Shown: piece by piece, positions 46,488-54,629 of the stretch | Layout of the letters: every line of letters begins with the position of its first letter | How positions within the stretch are numbered: the stretch's first letter is position 1 | NCBI RefSeq assembly: GCF_022568795.1 | Contig: NZ_JAKZHU010000001.1 | Span: forward strand, 2,232,001 to 2,296,000 | DNA: 64,000 bases | Source of the DNA: Arsenicicoccus dermatophilus | GTDB lineage: Bacteria > Actinomycetota > Actinomycetes > Actinomycetales > Dermatophilaceae | Direction: 5' to 3' | The notes under the pieces: generated by a model | Told to the model about the DNA's origin: nothing | The model's database searches: none | The model's input: the letters and a program-made list of their open reading frames with translations, nothing else | Program-made: the position numbers and the translations under genes

Positions 46488-48368
46488 ATGACCCTCGTAA
46501 CCGCGACACGCGACACCATCGCCCGCGCCCACCACGCCCACACCCGCGCACGCGACACGTGGACCAGGGCCGTCAACGTCGCCCGCCACGCCGACACGTT
46601 GACGGCCCTGCCCGCCGTCACCCTGACCAGCGCCGCCGCCGCTGTCGCCCCCGGCACCACCACCATCACCGCGTACACCGCCGCTGTCGCCCTCACCGCC
46701 CTCAACCACAAGCGCGTCACCCGACACGTCACCAGCGTCCCCGCCTGGTGGAGCATCACCCACGACTGGAACGACGCCTGCGCCGCCGCCGGCCTCGACG
46801 ACCACGTCACCTCCCTCGGCATCACCCGACGCCCCCGCCTCACCAGCCTGCGACGCGACACCGACGGCACCGTCACCATCACCGTCAAGCCCCTCCCCGG
46901 CCAGGAGCCCCACGACTACGAGGACGACGCCTTCCGCCGCCAGCTCCACGCGCGACGCGTCACCGCGACACGCGACGGGAAGCGGATCATCGTGACGCTC
47001 CACCCCACCCGACAGCGACCAGCCAAGACCGTCACCACGACACGCACCCCCACGACACTGCCCAACCTCGAAGCCCTCCCCGTCGCCCGCGACACCGACA
47101 CCGGCGAACCCGCGACCGTTCCCCTCCTCGGCGCCCACCTCCTCCTCGTCGGCGCCACCCGCGCCGGGAAGTCCGGGGCGATCTGGGCGATCAACCAGCA
47201 GATCGCCCCAGGCATCCGCGACGGCCTCGTCCGCGTCCACGCCGTCGACCCCAAGGGCGGCATGGAGCTCGGCATCGGCGAACCCCTCTACGCCACGTTC
47301 CTCTGCGACGACGGCACCGCACCGTTCGGGCCCCGCGTCGCCGCGTTCCTCGACGGGATCCGCCGCTCCATGGACGCCCGCGCCGCCCGCCTGCGCCGCA
47401 TGGGCAAGCGCAAGCTCGACGCGCCCACCCACGACATGCCCCTCGAGGTCATCCTCATCGACGAGGTCCTCGCGCTCATGTCCATCCTCGACAAGAAGTC
47501 CGCGTACCTGATCGACGCGTGCTTGAAGTCGATCCTCGCGAAGGGCGCCGCGATCGGGTACTGCGTGATCACCGCGACGCAGGACCCCCGCAAGGACTCC
47601 GGTCTGTCCGCGATCCGTGACCTGTCGCCGGTGCGTGTGCTCCTGCGCGTGAAGGAGCAGCAGCACGTGGACCTCGTGATGGGGTACGGCGCCCGCGACG
47701 CCGGCTGCGACGCCCACAAGCTCGACTTCAGCCGGGATCGGGGGGTCGCGTTCGTGGAGCGGGAGGGTGAGCCGGGGTACCGGAAGGTCCGGTTCAACCT
47801 GGTCACGGACGAGATGATCGCGTCGCTGGTGCGGGACTTCGCGCCCTCCCGGGGAGTGCCCGGCGGCACCGTGACGGAGCCCGTCACGAGCGTGGTGGAC
47901 ACAGCCGAGCTGCCCGTCGTGGAGGCCCCGGAGCCGGTGTCTCCGGTGACGGTGTACGAGGACGCGCCGGGGGAGCCGCCGCTGGTGGTGGTGCCGCGCG
48001 TGGAGGCGTGGGAGGGCGGCCCGAAGCGGGGCCGGGACGAAGCGCTCGCGCTGCTCGACGCGCTGGTGGCGGAGGGCCGGCCGGTCCCGACGGGCGCTTC
48101 CCTGGGGGAGTGGGCGGGGCGCACGGACCGGTGGGGCCGCGGCGTTCTCGCTACGTGGCGTGACCGGAACGGAAAGACGGAAGCGGCCGGATCATGTGAT
48201 CGGCCGCTCGCGGCCGAGCCTACTGTTCCGGACGGTTCCGGCGCAACCTTTCCGGCACGCAGCGTGTCGGGGACGCTCGACGGGCCGACCGGTCCCGAGC
48301 ACGCCGACCCCTGCCCCGGGGTCGTCACCGAGTGGGCCGCCCGGCCCGAGAACGGAGACCAGCAGTGA
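46488..48368 (+). CDS. FtsK/SpoIIIE-type DNA translocase (TraSA-like)
   Basis: 626 residues from ATG 46488 behind CAGGAG. The N-terminus has hydrophobic stretches (about residues 40-70), then an FtsK motor domain with Walker A GATRAGKS (222-229) and Walker B VILIDE (321-326), followed by ITATQDPRKDSGLSAIRDL. The C-terminal 130 residues are Pro/Val/Glu-rich. Such translocases move double-stranded DNA between mycelial cells in actinomycete plasmids and integrative elements. In a phage the role is unknown. Confidence 0.85.
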   Translation: MTLVTATRDTIARAHHAHTRARDTWTRAVNVARHADTLTALPAVTLTSAAAAVAPGTTTITAYTAAVALTALNHKRVTRHVTSVPAWWSITHDWNDACAAAGLDDHVTSLGITRRPRLTSLRRDTDGTVTITVKPLPGQEPHDYEDDAFRRQLHARRVTATRDGKRIIVTLHPTRQRPAKTVTTTRTPTTLPNLEALPVARDTDTGEPATVPLLGAHLLLVGATRAGKSGAIWAINQQIAPGIRDGLVRVHAVDPKGGMELGIGEPLYATFLCDDGTAPFGPRVAAFLDGIRRSMDARAARLRRMGKRKLDAPTHDMPLEVILIDEVLALMSILDKKSAYLIDACLKSILAKGAAIGYCVITATQDPRKDSGLSAIRDLSPVRVLLRVKEQQHVDLVMGYGARDAGCDAHKLDFSRDRGVAFVEREGEPGYRKVRFNLVTDEMIASLVRDFAPSRGVPGGTVTEPVTSVVDTAELPVVEAPEPVSPVTVYEDAPGEPPLVVVPRVEAWEGGPKRGRDEALALLDALVAEGRPVPTGASLGEWAGRTDRWGRGVLATWRDRNGKTEAAGSCDRPLAAEPTVPDGSGATFPARSVSGTLDGPTGPEHADPCPGVVTEWAARPENGDQQ

Positions 48369-48715
48369 CCAGCAACACGAACGCACCCCGTACCCGAGGC
48401 ACCGCGATCGAGGAGTCCACCGACATCCTCTGCACCCTCGCCTTGATCGCCGCGAACACTGACCCGGAGCACCCGGCCGCTGGCCGGCTCACCGCGGTCC
48501 TCGACGCCGCCGGCGACGCCATCGCCGACATCCCCGGGATCATCACCGCTCACCCCGACGTGCTCCGGGGTGAGCTGACGGGCGGCGACGGGCCGGCCGC
48601 CAAGGAGTACATGTCCGGGCTCGTCGAGCGTGCCATCGAGCGCTCTGCCACCGCGGCGCGTGCCCGCGCTGTGGAGGCGCTTGCAGGCCTGACGGGGACG
48701 GGGGGTCAGCAGTGA
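48365..48715 (+). CDS. Hypothetical protein of the transfer-like block
   Basis: 116 residues from GTG 48365 overlapping the translocase stop. All-helical, Ala/Glu-rich, soluble. Not recognised. Coupling on both sides suggests shared expression with the translocase. Confidence 0.6.
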   Translation: MTSNTNAPRTRGTAIEESTDILCTLALIAANTDPEHPAAGRLTAVLDAAGDAIADIPGIITAHPDVLRGELTGGDGPAAKEYMSGLVERAIERSATAARARAVEALAGLTGTGGQQ

Positions 48716-49179
48716 CCTCGAAGCAGCCGCATCGCTGGGCCCCACGGCCTTTCTGGCGGGCGCCCAAGACAGGTGGCTACGCCGGAACTGACAAGGCATC
48801 CGGAGCGACGCCTCCTCTCGGCCAGTCCGCCGTGCGCCGCTCGGCCGCCGCGCCTGACCCTGAGGCAATACCCAAGGGACCCCGCAAGGACCGCTACGTC
48901 CTCGTCGAGGACCCGGGCACCAAGCACGACTGCACCCCCACTGGGGACGACGCGACCGGCCTCCGCGTCGGCGCCGTCATCCAGTGCCGGGAGTGCGGGC
49001 AGAAGTGGGAGTGGACGCTGCAGCAGCGGAGTCAGTCCGGTATCCGCATCTGTGGGTGGGAAGCGTCTGGCGACCCAGACTCCGCGCGCCGCGCCCAGGA
49101 GCAGGCGATAGATCCGGCTCGGGATCTGATCCATCAGCGTGACCTGCTTCTCCCAACCGGCTATGGAGAAGGGAAGTGA
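48712..49179 (+). CDS. Zinc-ribbon phage protein
   Basis: 155 residues from GTG 48712. Basic N-terminus. A ribbon-like motif HDCTPTGDD with CRECGQKWEW lies around residues 73-100. Unknown function. Overlaps its neighbours by 4 bp. Confidence 0.6.
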   Translation: MTSKQPHRWAPRPFWRAPKTGGYAGTDKASGATPPLGQSAVRRSAAAPDPEAIPKGPRKDRYVLVEDPGTKHDCTPTGDDATGLRVGAVIQCRECGQKWEWTLQQRSQSGIRICGWEASGDPDSARRAQEQAIDPARDLIHQRDLLLPTGYGEGK

Positions 49180-50129
49180 CCATGACCCGCTGGACTGATC
49201 GCTCCGTCGTCGGTGTCGCCGCGCTCGCCGCGGTCATCCCCACCGTCCTGTCCGCCATCGGCCAGGTCGCCCTCTGGCACGACGTCGTCGGCCTCTCCCT
49301 CACGGCCGCGGTCGCGTTCGCGTGCTTCCTGGAGACCGCGCTCATCGCGTCGGCGCTGATGGCGCGTCAGGCCATCCAGCGTGGCGGAGCCGGACGCACC
49401 GACCTCGCCGCGACATGGATCTTGTCGCTGCTGTCCGGTGTCCTTGCCGCCGCGCATGACGTCGTCACCCGTCACGGTGACGCCCCGGCGATGGTCGCGC
49501 TCGCGGCCGTCGCCCGCGTGGTCGCTCCCCTCGTCGCGTGCTGGCTGTGGCACCGCGTGGTCATCGGGGACCGCGACGACACGGGAGCCTCGTGGCGCGC
49601 GACCCGCGACGATGCCCGGGTCCTCGCCACCGCGGTCGCTGTGCAGCGCGCCCGTACTGGCCACGGCGTGTGGCGGGCGGTCCTCGCGTGGCGTGGCCGG
49701 CGTCTCGTGCGGGTCCTTGGCCGTGACGCCGCGGATCGGGTCGCGGTGACCCTGGCTGGGCTCGACGCGATCGCGGGGCTGCCTGGCGTGGTCGTGGTGG
49801 GGGAGCCGGTGACTGCTCCCGCCCTCCCGGCTGCTCGACCGGTCGTCCTTGACCGGCCCGTCACTGCGCCCGACCCGGAACCCCAGCCCGAGGCCGAGAC
49901 GGTGGGGGAGGAGCCCCACCACTCCCCCACCACTCCCCCACCGGGCATGCGCGCCGAGAAGACCTACCGCGTCCACGCCGCTCGCGACCTCATCACCCGC
50001 GACCCTGACGCCACATCCACGCAGCTGATCGGTCTCCTCGCCGCCGAGGGCATCACCGTGAAGCCGCGGACCGCGCAGCGCGACATGGACGACGCCCGCG
50101 CCCTCCTCGCCCGGGGGGTGGCGGCGTGA
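49176..50129 (+). CDS. DUF2637 (SpdB-like) membrane protein with C-terminal HTH
   Basis: 317 residues. Four hydrophobic helices fill residues 10-130 (VVGVAALAAVIPTVLSAIGQ, LSLTAAVAFACFLETALIAS, ATWILSLLSGVLAAAH, VVAPLVACWLWHRVVI). This is the DUF2637 layout of Streptomyces spread (SpdB) proteins. After a Pro/Glu linker, the last 60 residues form a winged-helix (VHAARDLITRDPDATSTQLI). Downstream of a TraSA-like translocase it reproduces the tra-spd order. Confidence 0.75.
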   Translation: MTMTRWTDRSVVGVAALAAVIPTVLSAIGQVALWHDVVGLSLTAAVAFACFLETALIASALMARQAIQRGGAGRTDLAATWILSLLSGVLAAAHDVVTRHGDAPAMVALAAVARVVAPLVACWLWHRVVIGDRDDTGASWRATRDDARVLATAVAVQRARTGHGVWRAVLAWRGRRLVRVLGRDAADRVAVTLAGLDAIAGLPGVVVVGEPVTAPALPAARPVVLDRPVTAPDPEPQPEAETVGEEPHHSPTTPPPGMRAEKTYRVHAARDLITRDPDATSTQLIGLLAAEGITVKPRTAQRDMDDARALLARGVAA

Positions 50130-50302
50130 CCGTGATCGTGTGCGACCAGCCCGGCTGCCCGTGGCGGCTCGAGCCATCCACCCCGGTGGACGTGGACGCG
50201 ATCCTCACCGAGGTGGCCGCCCACCAGCGCACCCACCAGACCCAGACCACTCCTGAGCGGCCCGTGAAGGTGGGACGCAAGACCTGGAAGGACCAGCCAT
50301 GA
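50126..50302 (+). CDS. Small zinc-finger-like protein
   Basis: 58 residues from GTG 50126. CDQPGCPW near the N-terminus and HQRTHQ about 25 residues on give a C2H2-like arrangement. Overlaps both neighbours by 4 bp, which supports translation. Confidence 0.6.
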   Translation: MTVIVCDQPGCPWRLEPSTPVDVDAILTEVAAHQRTHQTQTTPERPVKVGRKTWKDQP

Positions 50303-50535
50303 CCAACCTCGCCGACGCCGAGAGGCACATGCGTGAGGCCGAGCGCATCACCACAATCGTCGACACCTGGCTCACCGCGCAGGAGCGCCTCACCGACGGG
50401 CAGATGCGCCTGCAGGCCATGTACTGCGACCTCGCGCAGACCCACATCATGCTCGCCGACACGATCCGCGCGCAGGTCCAGGCCCACGCCGACTACGACC
50501 CGGCACCGGAGCCGGCTGTGGGGTTCAAGCCGTGA
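50299..50535 (+). CDS. Hypothetical helical phage protein
   Basis: 78 residues, soluble and helical (MTNLADAERHMREAERITT). No family recognised. Confidence 0.6.
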   Translation: MTNLADAERHMREAERITTIVDTWLTAQERLTDGQMRLQAMYCDLAQTHIMLADTIRAQVQAHADYDPAPEPAVGFKP

Positions 50536-50735
50536 TCGCCGTCGCCATCGTCTACACCGCCTGCGTCCTCACCGCCCTCACCGTCACCGCGCGCACCGCC
50601 GCGAGGGAAGGCCACAGCCTCCGCTCCCAGCCAGTCAGGTGGGCAGCACGCTCCGCGCTGATCGACGCCGCGTTCGCGGGCACGTGCTTCGCGATCATCT
50701 ACGGCACCTGGAACGCACTGGAGGCGTTGGCGTGA
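50532..50735 (+). CDS. Small membrane protein
   Basis: 67 residues from GTG 50532. Two hydrophobic segments (residues 2-20 and 43-62: ALIDAAFAGTCFAIIYG) flank a basic loop. Spd-type genes in this place are often small membrane proteins, but no homology is claimed. Confidence 0.6.
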   Translation: MIAVAIVYTACVLTALTVTARTAAREGHSLRSQPVRWAARSALIDAAFAGTCFAIIYGTWNALEALA

Positions 50736-51235
50736 GGGGAGCGACGCACGCCGTGATGGGTATCACCCTCGGCGCCGCGGCAGCCGCGCCCCTCGGGCTG
50801 CCCGGTCCGCATCTCGCCGCGTGGACCGCGACCACCACCGTCTTCGCTCTCGCCCCCGACCTTGACACCCGCCGGTCTATCGCTTCCCGCCACGCGCCCG
50901 TCCTGTCCTGGGCCGTGCGGCGTACCACCGGCCACCGCGGGTGGACCCACCGCGCGTCCACCGTCGCGGTCCTCCTCACCATCGGGACCCTGATGGGCGT
51001 CGCGATCTGGACGTACACCGGTGAGCCGGCCTGGTGGATCGGTGCGGCGTCAGCGACCGGAGCGGCCATCCACATCCTCGGTGACGCCCTCACCCGTGCC
51101 GGCGTGCCCTGGCGCGACGGCCGCATCACCCTCACCCCGCTGCGCGCCGACAGCGACGCCCTCAACGTGGCGGCTGTGGTGGTGTCCACCTTGATCTGCG
51201 CCGCAGCCTGGCGCACACACCTACCCACCACCTGA
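50732..51235 (+). CDS. Membrane-bound metal-dependent hydrolase (YdjM/DUF457-like)
   Basis: 167 residues from GTG 50732. Family residues are seen: THAVMGITLGAAAA at the N-terminus, LAPDLDTRRSI, GHRGWTHRAS and HILGDALTRAGVPW. Several hydrophobic helices. Members occur in phages and plasmids, and the substrate is unknown. Last gene of the transfer-like block. Confidence 0.8.
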   Translation: MRGATHAVMGITLGAAAAAPLGLPGPHLAAWTATTTVFALAPDLDTRRSIASRHAPVLSWAVRRTTGHRGWTHRASTVAVLLTIGTLMGVAIWTYTGEPAWWIGAASATGAAIHILGDALTRAGVPWRDGRITLTPLRADSDALNVAAVVVSTLICAAAWRTHLPTT

Positions 51236-51255
51236 ACGACGAAGCCGCCTCCCGG

Positions 51256-51280
51256 ATGGGGTATGTCAGAGATACCCCAT
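51256..51280. terminator. Hairpin after the hydrolase gene
   Basis: 9-bp arms ATGGGGTAT/ATACCCCAT around a 7-nt loop, 20 bp past the stop. Confidence 0.5.
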
Positions 51281-51383
51281 CACCGACCGGCTCGGCCGCA
51301 CCCAGCAGGCCACCCGACCCAAGGATGCGACCCCCGCGTGGCCGACCCCATAGACGACGCCCAGACGAGACGTCCATCCGGGG

Positions 51384-51416
51384 ATGCTGGCGGGGACCTA
51401 AAGCCCCCGCCAGCAT
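51384..51416. terminator. Terminator between convergent units
   Basis: 12-bp arms ATGCTGGCGGGG/CCCCGCCAGCAT with a 9-nt loop, followed by TAA. It lies just beyond the stop of the leftward 51424 gene. Confidence 0.75.
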
Positions 51417-51423
51417 TAACCAG

Positions 51424-51747
51424 TCACACGACTCCGACCGGCACTGCCACCGCTCGGGCTGCTGACACCAGATCAGCCCCCATGTCCGCGAACACGCCGA
51501 CCGGGCTGCTCGGACGAGGTTCCTCCACGAACACCGCTGGCTCTCCCCCATCGACAAGACGACCATCCACCGTCGTCGTCAACGCCACGTCGACCGTGTA
51601 CAGGGCAGGGTGCGAGGAGAACACCCCGCGGTGCACCACGACCCCACCAGTCTCAGGAAGCTCGTCGATGTGGTCGTCACCAGACATCACGCACCACGAG
51701 GGGCACGCCTGAGACGAGATCGCCGCCGCCACACACTCGGTGCTCAC
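51424..51747 (-). CDS. Hypothetical phage protein (DUF6907-like)
   Basis: 107 residues from GTG 51747, which overlaps the antirepressor stop. The CPSWCVMSGDDH motif near residue 15 and the beta-rich body (VVVHRGVF, VDVALTTTVDG) resemble small actinobacterial/phage DUF6907-like proteins. Assignment is tentative. Confidence 0.6.
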   Translation of the reverse strand: MSTECVAAAISSQACPSWCVMSGDDHIDELPETGGVVVHRGVFSSHPALYTVDVALTTTVDGRLVDGGEPAVFVEEPRPSSPVGVFADMGADLVSAARAVAVPVGVV

Positions 51748-52526
51748 GCGGACACCCCCATCGTGAACATGCCGCCCGACCCGGGACGGTAGCCGTACCG
51801 GTCCGCGACCCACATCAGACCCTTCGGCGTGACCCTCGTCGACCGCGACACGTGCATCGTCCCGTCCGGCTTCTGCCAAGGCCTACCTACCTTCACCCGG
51901 AACCGTCCCGCGTTGACGTGCTGCTGGCGGGGAAGGTTGTCCAGGTTGAGGACACCATCAGCACGCAACTGGGCCATGAGGCGGACCCGGCCGGTCCCGA
52001 GGATCTTCGCGGTCGCGTTCATGTCGTACGTCCCGTCAGCGTCCATAACCTCCGCCCACGCCGACGCGGCGGGCTCCAGCTGCTCGGCATACGCCGCAGA
52101 TGCGATCGCCTGAGCCTCGGCGGCCTCCTTGGCCTCGACCGTCGCGGCAAGCTCCTTGAGCGCGTCGGCGTAGGTCTGGGGAAGCGTGAAGGCCGGAGCA
52201 GATGGGGTGCCGTAGTGGCCGGTCTTGCGGATGGTGGGGATCACCTCGCTGGTGATCCACTTGCGGAAGCGCTTGGCCTCGGGCTTGCGGGACTCGAGGA
52301 TGACGTCGTAGAGGCCGTCCTCGTTGACGATGAGCGCGTTCTGGATGCGGCCCATACGGTCAGGGATGGGGTGGGTGGCGACCACCCCATCGTCAAGGCG
52401 GTCCTTCACGTCGCGGCGGTTGATGTTGAGGACCTTGCAGAGGTCGACGAGCGCAAACCACGGCTCGTCGTCGATGACGACGGTGCGAACCTGCTGGTCG
52501 CCGTAGGTGAAGAGTTCGAGGTCCAT
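51744..52526 (-). CDS. Phage antirepressor with Bro-N and KilAC domains
   Basis: 260 residues from ATG 52526 (AGGAGG upstream). A GTG at 52535 is the alternative. Bro-N features: FTYGDQQVRTVVIDDEPWFA, KVLNINRRDVKDRLDD, ALIVNEDGLYDVILESRKPE, FRKWITSEVIPTIRKTG. After a coiled-coil linker, a KilAC domain (MNATAKILGTGRVRLMAQLR) ends the protein. Such proteins inactivate repressors or control phage genes. It is divergent from an XRE gene. Confidence 0.88.
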   Translation of the reverse strand: MDLELFTYGDQQVRTVVIDDEPWFALVDLCKVLNINRRDVKDRLDDGVVATHPIPDRMGRIQNALIVNEDGLYDVILESRKPEAKRFRKWITSEVIPTIRKTGHYGTPSAPAFTLPQTYADALKELAATVEAKEAAEAQAIASAAYAEQLEPAASAWAEVMDADGTYDMNATAKILGTGRVRLMAQLRADGVLNLDNLPRQQHVNAGRFRVKVGRPWQKPDGTMHVSRSTRVTPKGLMWVADRYGYRPGSGGMFTMGVSA

Positions 52527-52625
52527 GTGGGACACTTCCTCCTGTTTGGAATGGTGGGGTCCCGGCTCATCTCGCCAGATCAGCGCCGGGACCCCATCGC
52601 CATGCCTGCCGGCTAGCGATGAAAG

Positions 52626-52702
52626 AAGACTACTTGCACTCAGTGGAAGTAGTCAACATAGAAGCGTTGCTACTTGTCTGCCATCGGGGTACTCTCTTCA
52701 CA
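52626..52702. promoter_or_regulatory. Second divergent switch: promoters and ACTACTT operator
   Basis: ACTACTT (52629-52635) and AAGTAGT (52647-52653) form an inverted repeat with an 11-nt centre. The leftward promoter reads TTGACT, 18 bp, TAGTCT. The rightward one reads TTGCTA (52667), 17 bp, TACTCT (52690), which puts the transcript start at or near the A of ATG 52702. Confidence 0.6.
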
Positions 52703-53013
52703 TGAGAGAACCCCGCCATGCACGCATCGCCACGCACCTTCGCGGACTGCTCGCGGCCCGCAACGTCCCCAAGATGGACGCTGCCGCCTTCCTATCCCTC
52801 ACCCCAACCACCTTCAGCCGCAAGATCAATGGCCGCACCCCGTTCACCATCGACGAGGTCGACGCGCTGATCGACTTCCTCGGCACCAGCTGGGTGGAGG
52901 TGATGGATGCAACCCGCACATCCGAACGGCCATATCTGCCGCCGACCATCGCTCGCGAGGTTGCCCGCCTGGAGCGCGAAGCACGAGAACAAGCCGGGCG
53001 GTCAGGCAACTAG
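52702..53013 (+). CDS. XRE-family HTH regulator (probably leaderless)
   Basis: 103 residues from ATG 52702 with no Shine-Dalgarno. A TACTCT -10 lies six bases upstream, so a leaderless message is likely. HTH: LLAARNVPKMDAAAFLSLTP then TTFSRKINGRTPF. It is divergent from the KilAC antirepressor, forming a second regulatory pair in the prophage. Confidence 0.75.
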   Translation: MREPRHARIATHLRGLLAARNVPKMDAAAFLSLTPTTFSRKINGRTPFTIDEVDALIDFLGTSWVEVMDATRTSERPYLPPTIAREVARLEREAREQAGRSGN

Positions 53014-53087
53014 CCCGCCACTGGGAGCCTACGCATACCCTGTCCGTAGCCCATCACGCAACACACTGCAGCCCCGGAGGCCACACC

Positions 53088-53309
53088 ATGCGCCGCATCC
53101 ACATCCCCACCACCGCGGACCCCACCCACGGCCTCTGCGGCACCACCACACCCACCCGGCAGCCCACCCCCGCGCAGCTCCACCCGTGGGAGGGGTACTG
53201 CCCGTCGTGCGTCGCCAGGCTCGCCGAGATCACCGAGGCCCTGTCCGCGCAGGTTGACCACCTCACCCGAGGCAACGTCATCCCCTTCACCCGGAAGAGC
53301 CCCGCGTGA
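53088..53309 (+). CDS. Small Cys-containing phage protein
   Basis: 73 residues from ATG 53088 behind GGAGG. HPWEGYCPSC with an earlier Cys (GLCGTT) may bind zinc. Coupled to the next gene by GTGA. Confidence 0.6.
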   Translation: MRRIHIPTTADPTHGLCGTTTPTRQPTPAQLHPWEGYCPSCVARLAEITEALSAQVDHLTRGNVIPFTRKSPA

Positions 53310-54082
53310 GCATCGCCACGATCCGCGACGCACTCACCCGCATCCACGACGACTGGGACGCCACCGCAGACCCACCCAAGACCACAGGTAGCAGCAGCCG
53401 GCATGCCCCGGGGAGCCTGCCCCCCGGGGCCGCGCTCACCCGAGCCGACGTGCACTGCACCCTCACCTACTGGGTGTCCGCGTACCGCCACCACCACGGG
53501 CCCTGCGACCACGGCACCGGCAGCACGCAAGGCCTCGCGCGCTGCCTCCGTGACCACCTCACCCGGATCCGCGCATGGGACGACGGCGCCTACTGGGCCG
53601 CGTTCACCCTCGACGTGATCCGCGCCGCACGCACCGTCCAGGCCCTCACCGACCCCTACCCGCGGCAGCGGATCGGCACCTGCCACCTCACCCGCACCGG
53701 GAAGAACCCCACCGACCCCGGCGCCGTCGGCGAAGCGATCTGCGGGGGCCCCGTGTACGCCACCGAACCCACCCCCGTGCCCGGCCGCGACACTCCCCCG
53801 ATCATCGAAGCGACCTGCGACCGGTGCGGCTCCGACGGCGCGATCACCTGGTGGCGGCGGCAGTGGGCTCCCGAGCCCGTCGAGCTCGTCTCCACCGACC
53901 GGCTCGTGAAGATCCTCACCGCCCAGGGGATCCGCACCACCGCTTCCAGCATCCGCACCCAGCTCGAACGAGGCGTGATCTGCCGGTCCGGTACCACGAA
54001 GGCCGGAGCATCCCTGTGGGACCCCACTGCGGTGACCGCTGCTCTCGCCCTCAACCAGGCCCGCAAGGAGACCACGTCGTGA
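53306..54082 (+). CDS. Phage protein with zinc ribbon and HTH-like C-terminus
   Basis: 258 residues from GTG 53306. A middle zinc-ribbon-like region (GTCHLTRTG, EAICGG, TCDRCGSDG) is followed by LVKILTAQGIRTTASSIRTQ, which looks like a winged helix. Often found just before terminase in actinophages. Role unknown. Confidence 0.6.
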   Translation: MSIATIRDALTRIHDDWDATADPPKTTGSSSRHAPGSLPPGAALTRADVHCTLTYWVSAYRHHHGPCDHGTGSTQGLARCLRDHLTRIRAWDDGAYWAAFTLDVIRAARTVQALTDPYPRQRIGTCHLTRTGKNPTDPGAVGEAICGGPVYATEPTPVPGRDTPPIIEATCDRCGSDGAITWWRRQWAPEPVELVSTDRLVKILTAQGIRTTASSIRTQLERGVICRSGTTKAGASLWDPTAVTAALALNQARKETTS

Positions 54083-54618
54083 CCGCCCCGAGGAAGCGCC
54101 GCAACCCCGTCGACCAGATCACCCTCGAAGAGCGCGCACTGACGCTCCGCGCCAGGGGGAAGACGTACGCCGAGATCGCGGACGAGTGCGGCTGGAAGAC
54201 CCGGTCCGCGGCGATGCGAGCCATCGACCGCGCCCTCGAGCGATCCCGCGACCCCGGCGAAGCCGGCCGTGTCCGCGACATCCAGGCGCTCCGCATGAAC
54301 AAGATCACAGCCGGGCACTGGGACGCCGCGATCACGGGTGACCCGAAGGCCGCGGACATCGTGATGAAAGCCCACGACCGCATCGTCGACCTGTACGGAG
54401 CCACCCACGCCCACGGCATCGCCGAGCGGCAGCAGGCCCTCCAGGAGACGCAAGCCACGATCGTCCTCGGACTCATCACCGGTGCCCTCGCCGCCGCGTC
54501 CGTCACCACCGAGCAGCGCGAAGCCGCGATGACCTTCGTGAAGGGCGAGCTGACCCGCCTCGATCAGACCGAGCAGCACGAACCCATCGAGGACGCCGAG
54601 ATCGTCGAGGAGGAGTAG
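54079..54618 (+). CDS. Terminase small subunit-like protein
   Basis: 179 residues from GTG 54079. N-terminal HTH (LTLRARGKTYAEIADECGWK, SAAMRAIDRALERS) as in small terminase subunits, then a helical oligomerisation part and an acidic end. It immediately precedes the large subunit. It is expected to recognise the pac/cos site. Call rests on HTH and position. Confidence 0.7.
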   Translation: MTAPRKRRNPVDQITLEERALTLRARGKTYAEIADECGWKTRSAAMRAIDRALERSRDPGEAGRVRDIQALRMNKITAGHWDAAITGDPKAADIVMKAHDRIVDLYGATHAHGIAERQQALQETQATIVLGLITGALAAASVTTEQREAAMTFVKGELTRLDQTEQHEPIEDAEIVEEE

Positions 54619-54629
54619 CCACGCCCAGC

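Noticed and set aside
46086-47717. 543-residue minus-strand frame opposite the FtsK-like gene
   Set aside because: Gly/Val-rich shadow of the plus-strand gene, which has clear Walker motifs.
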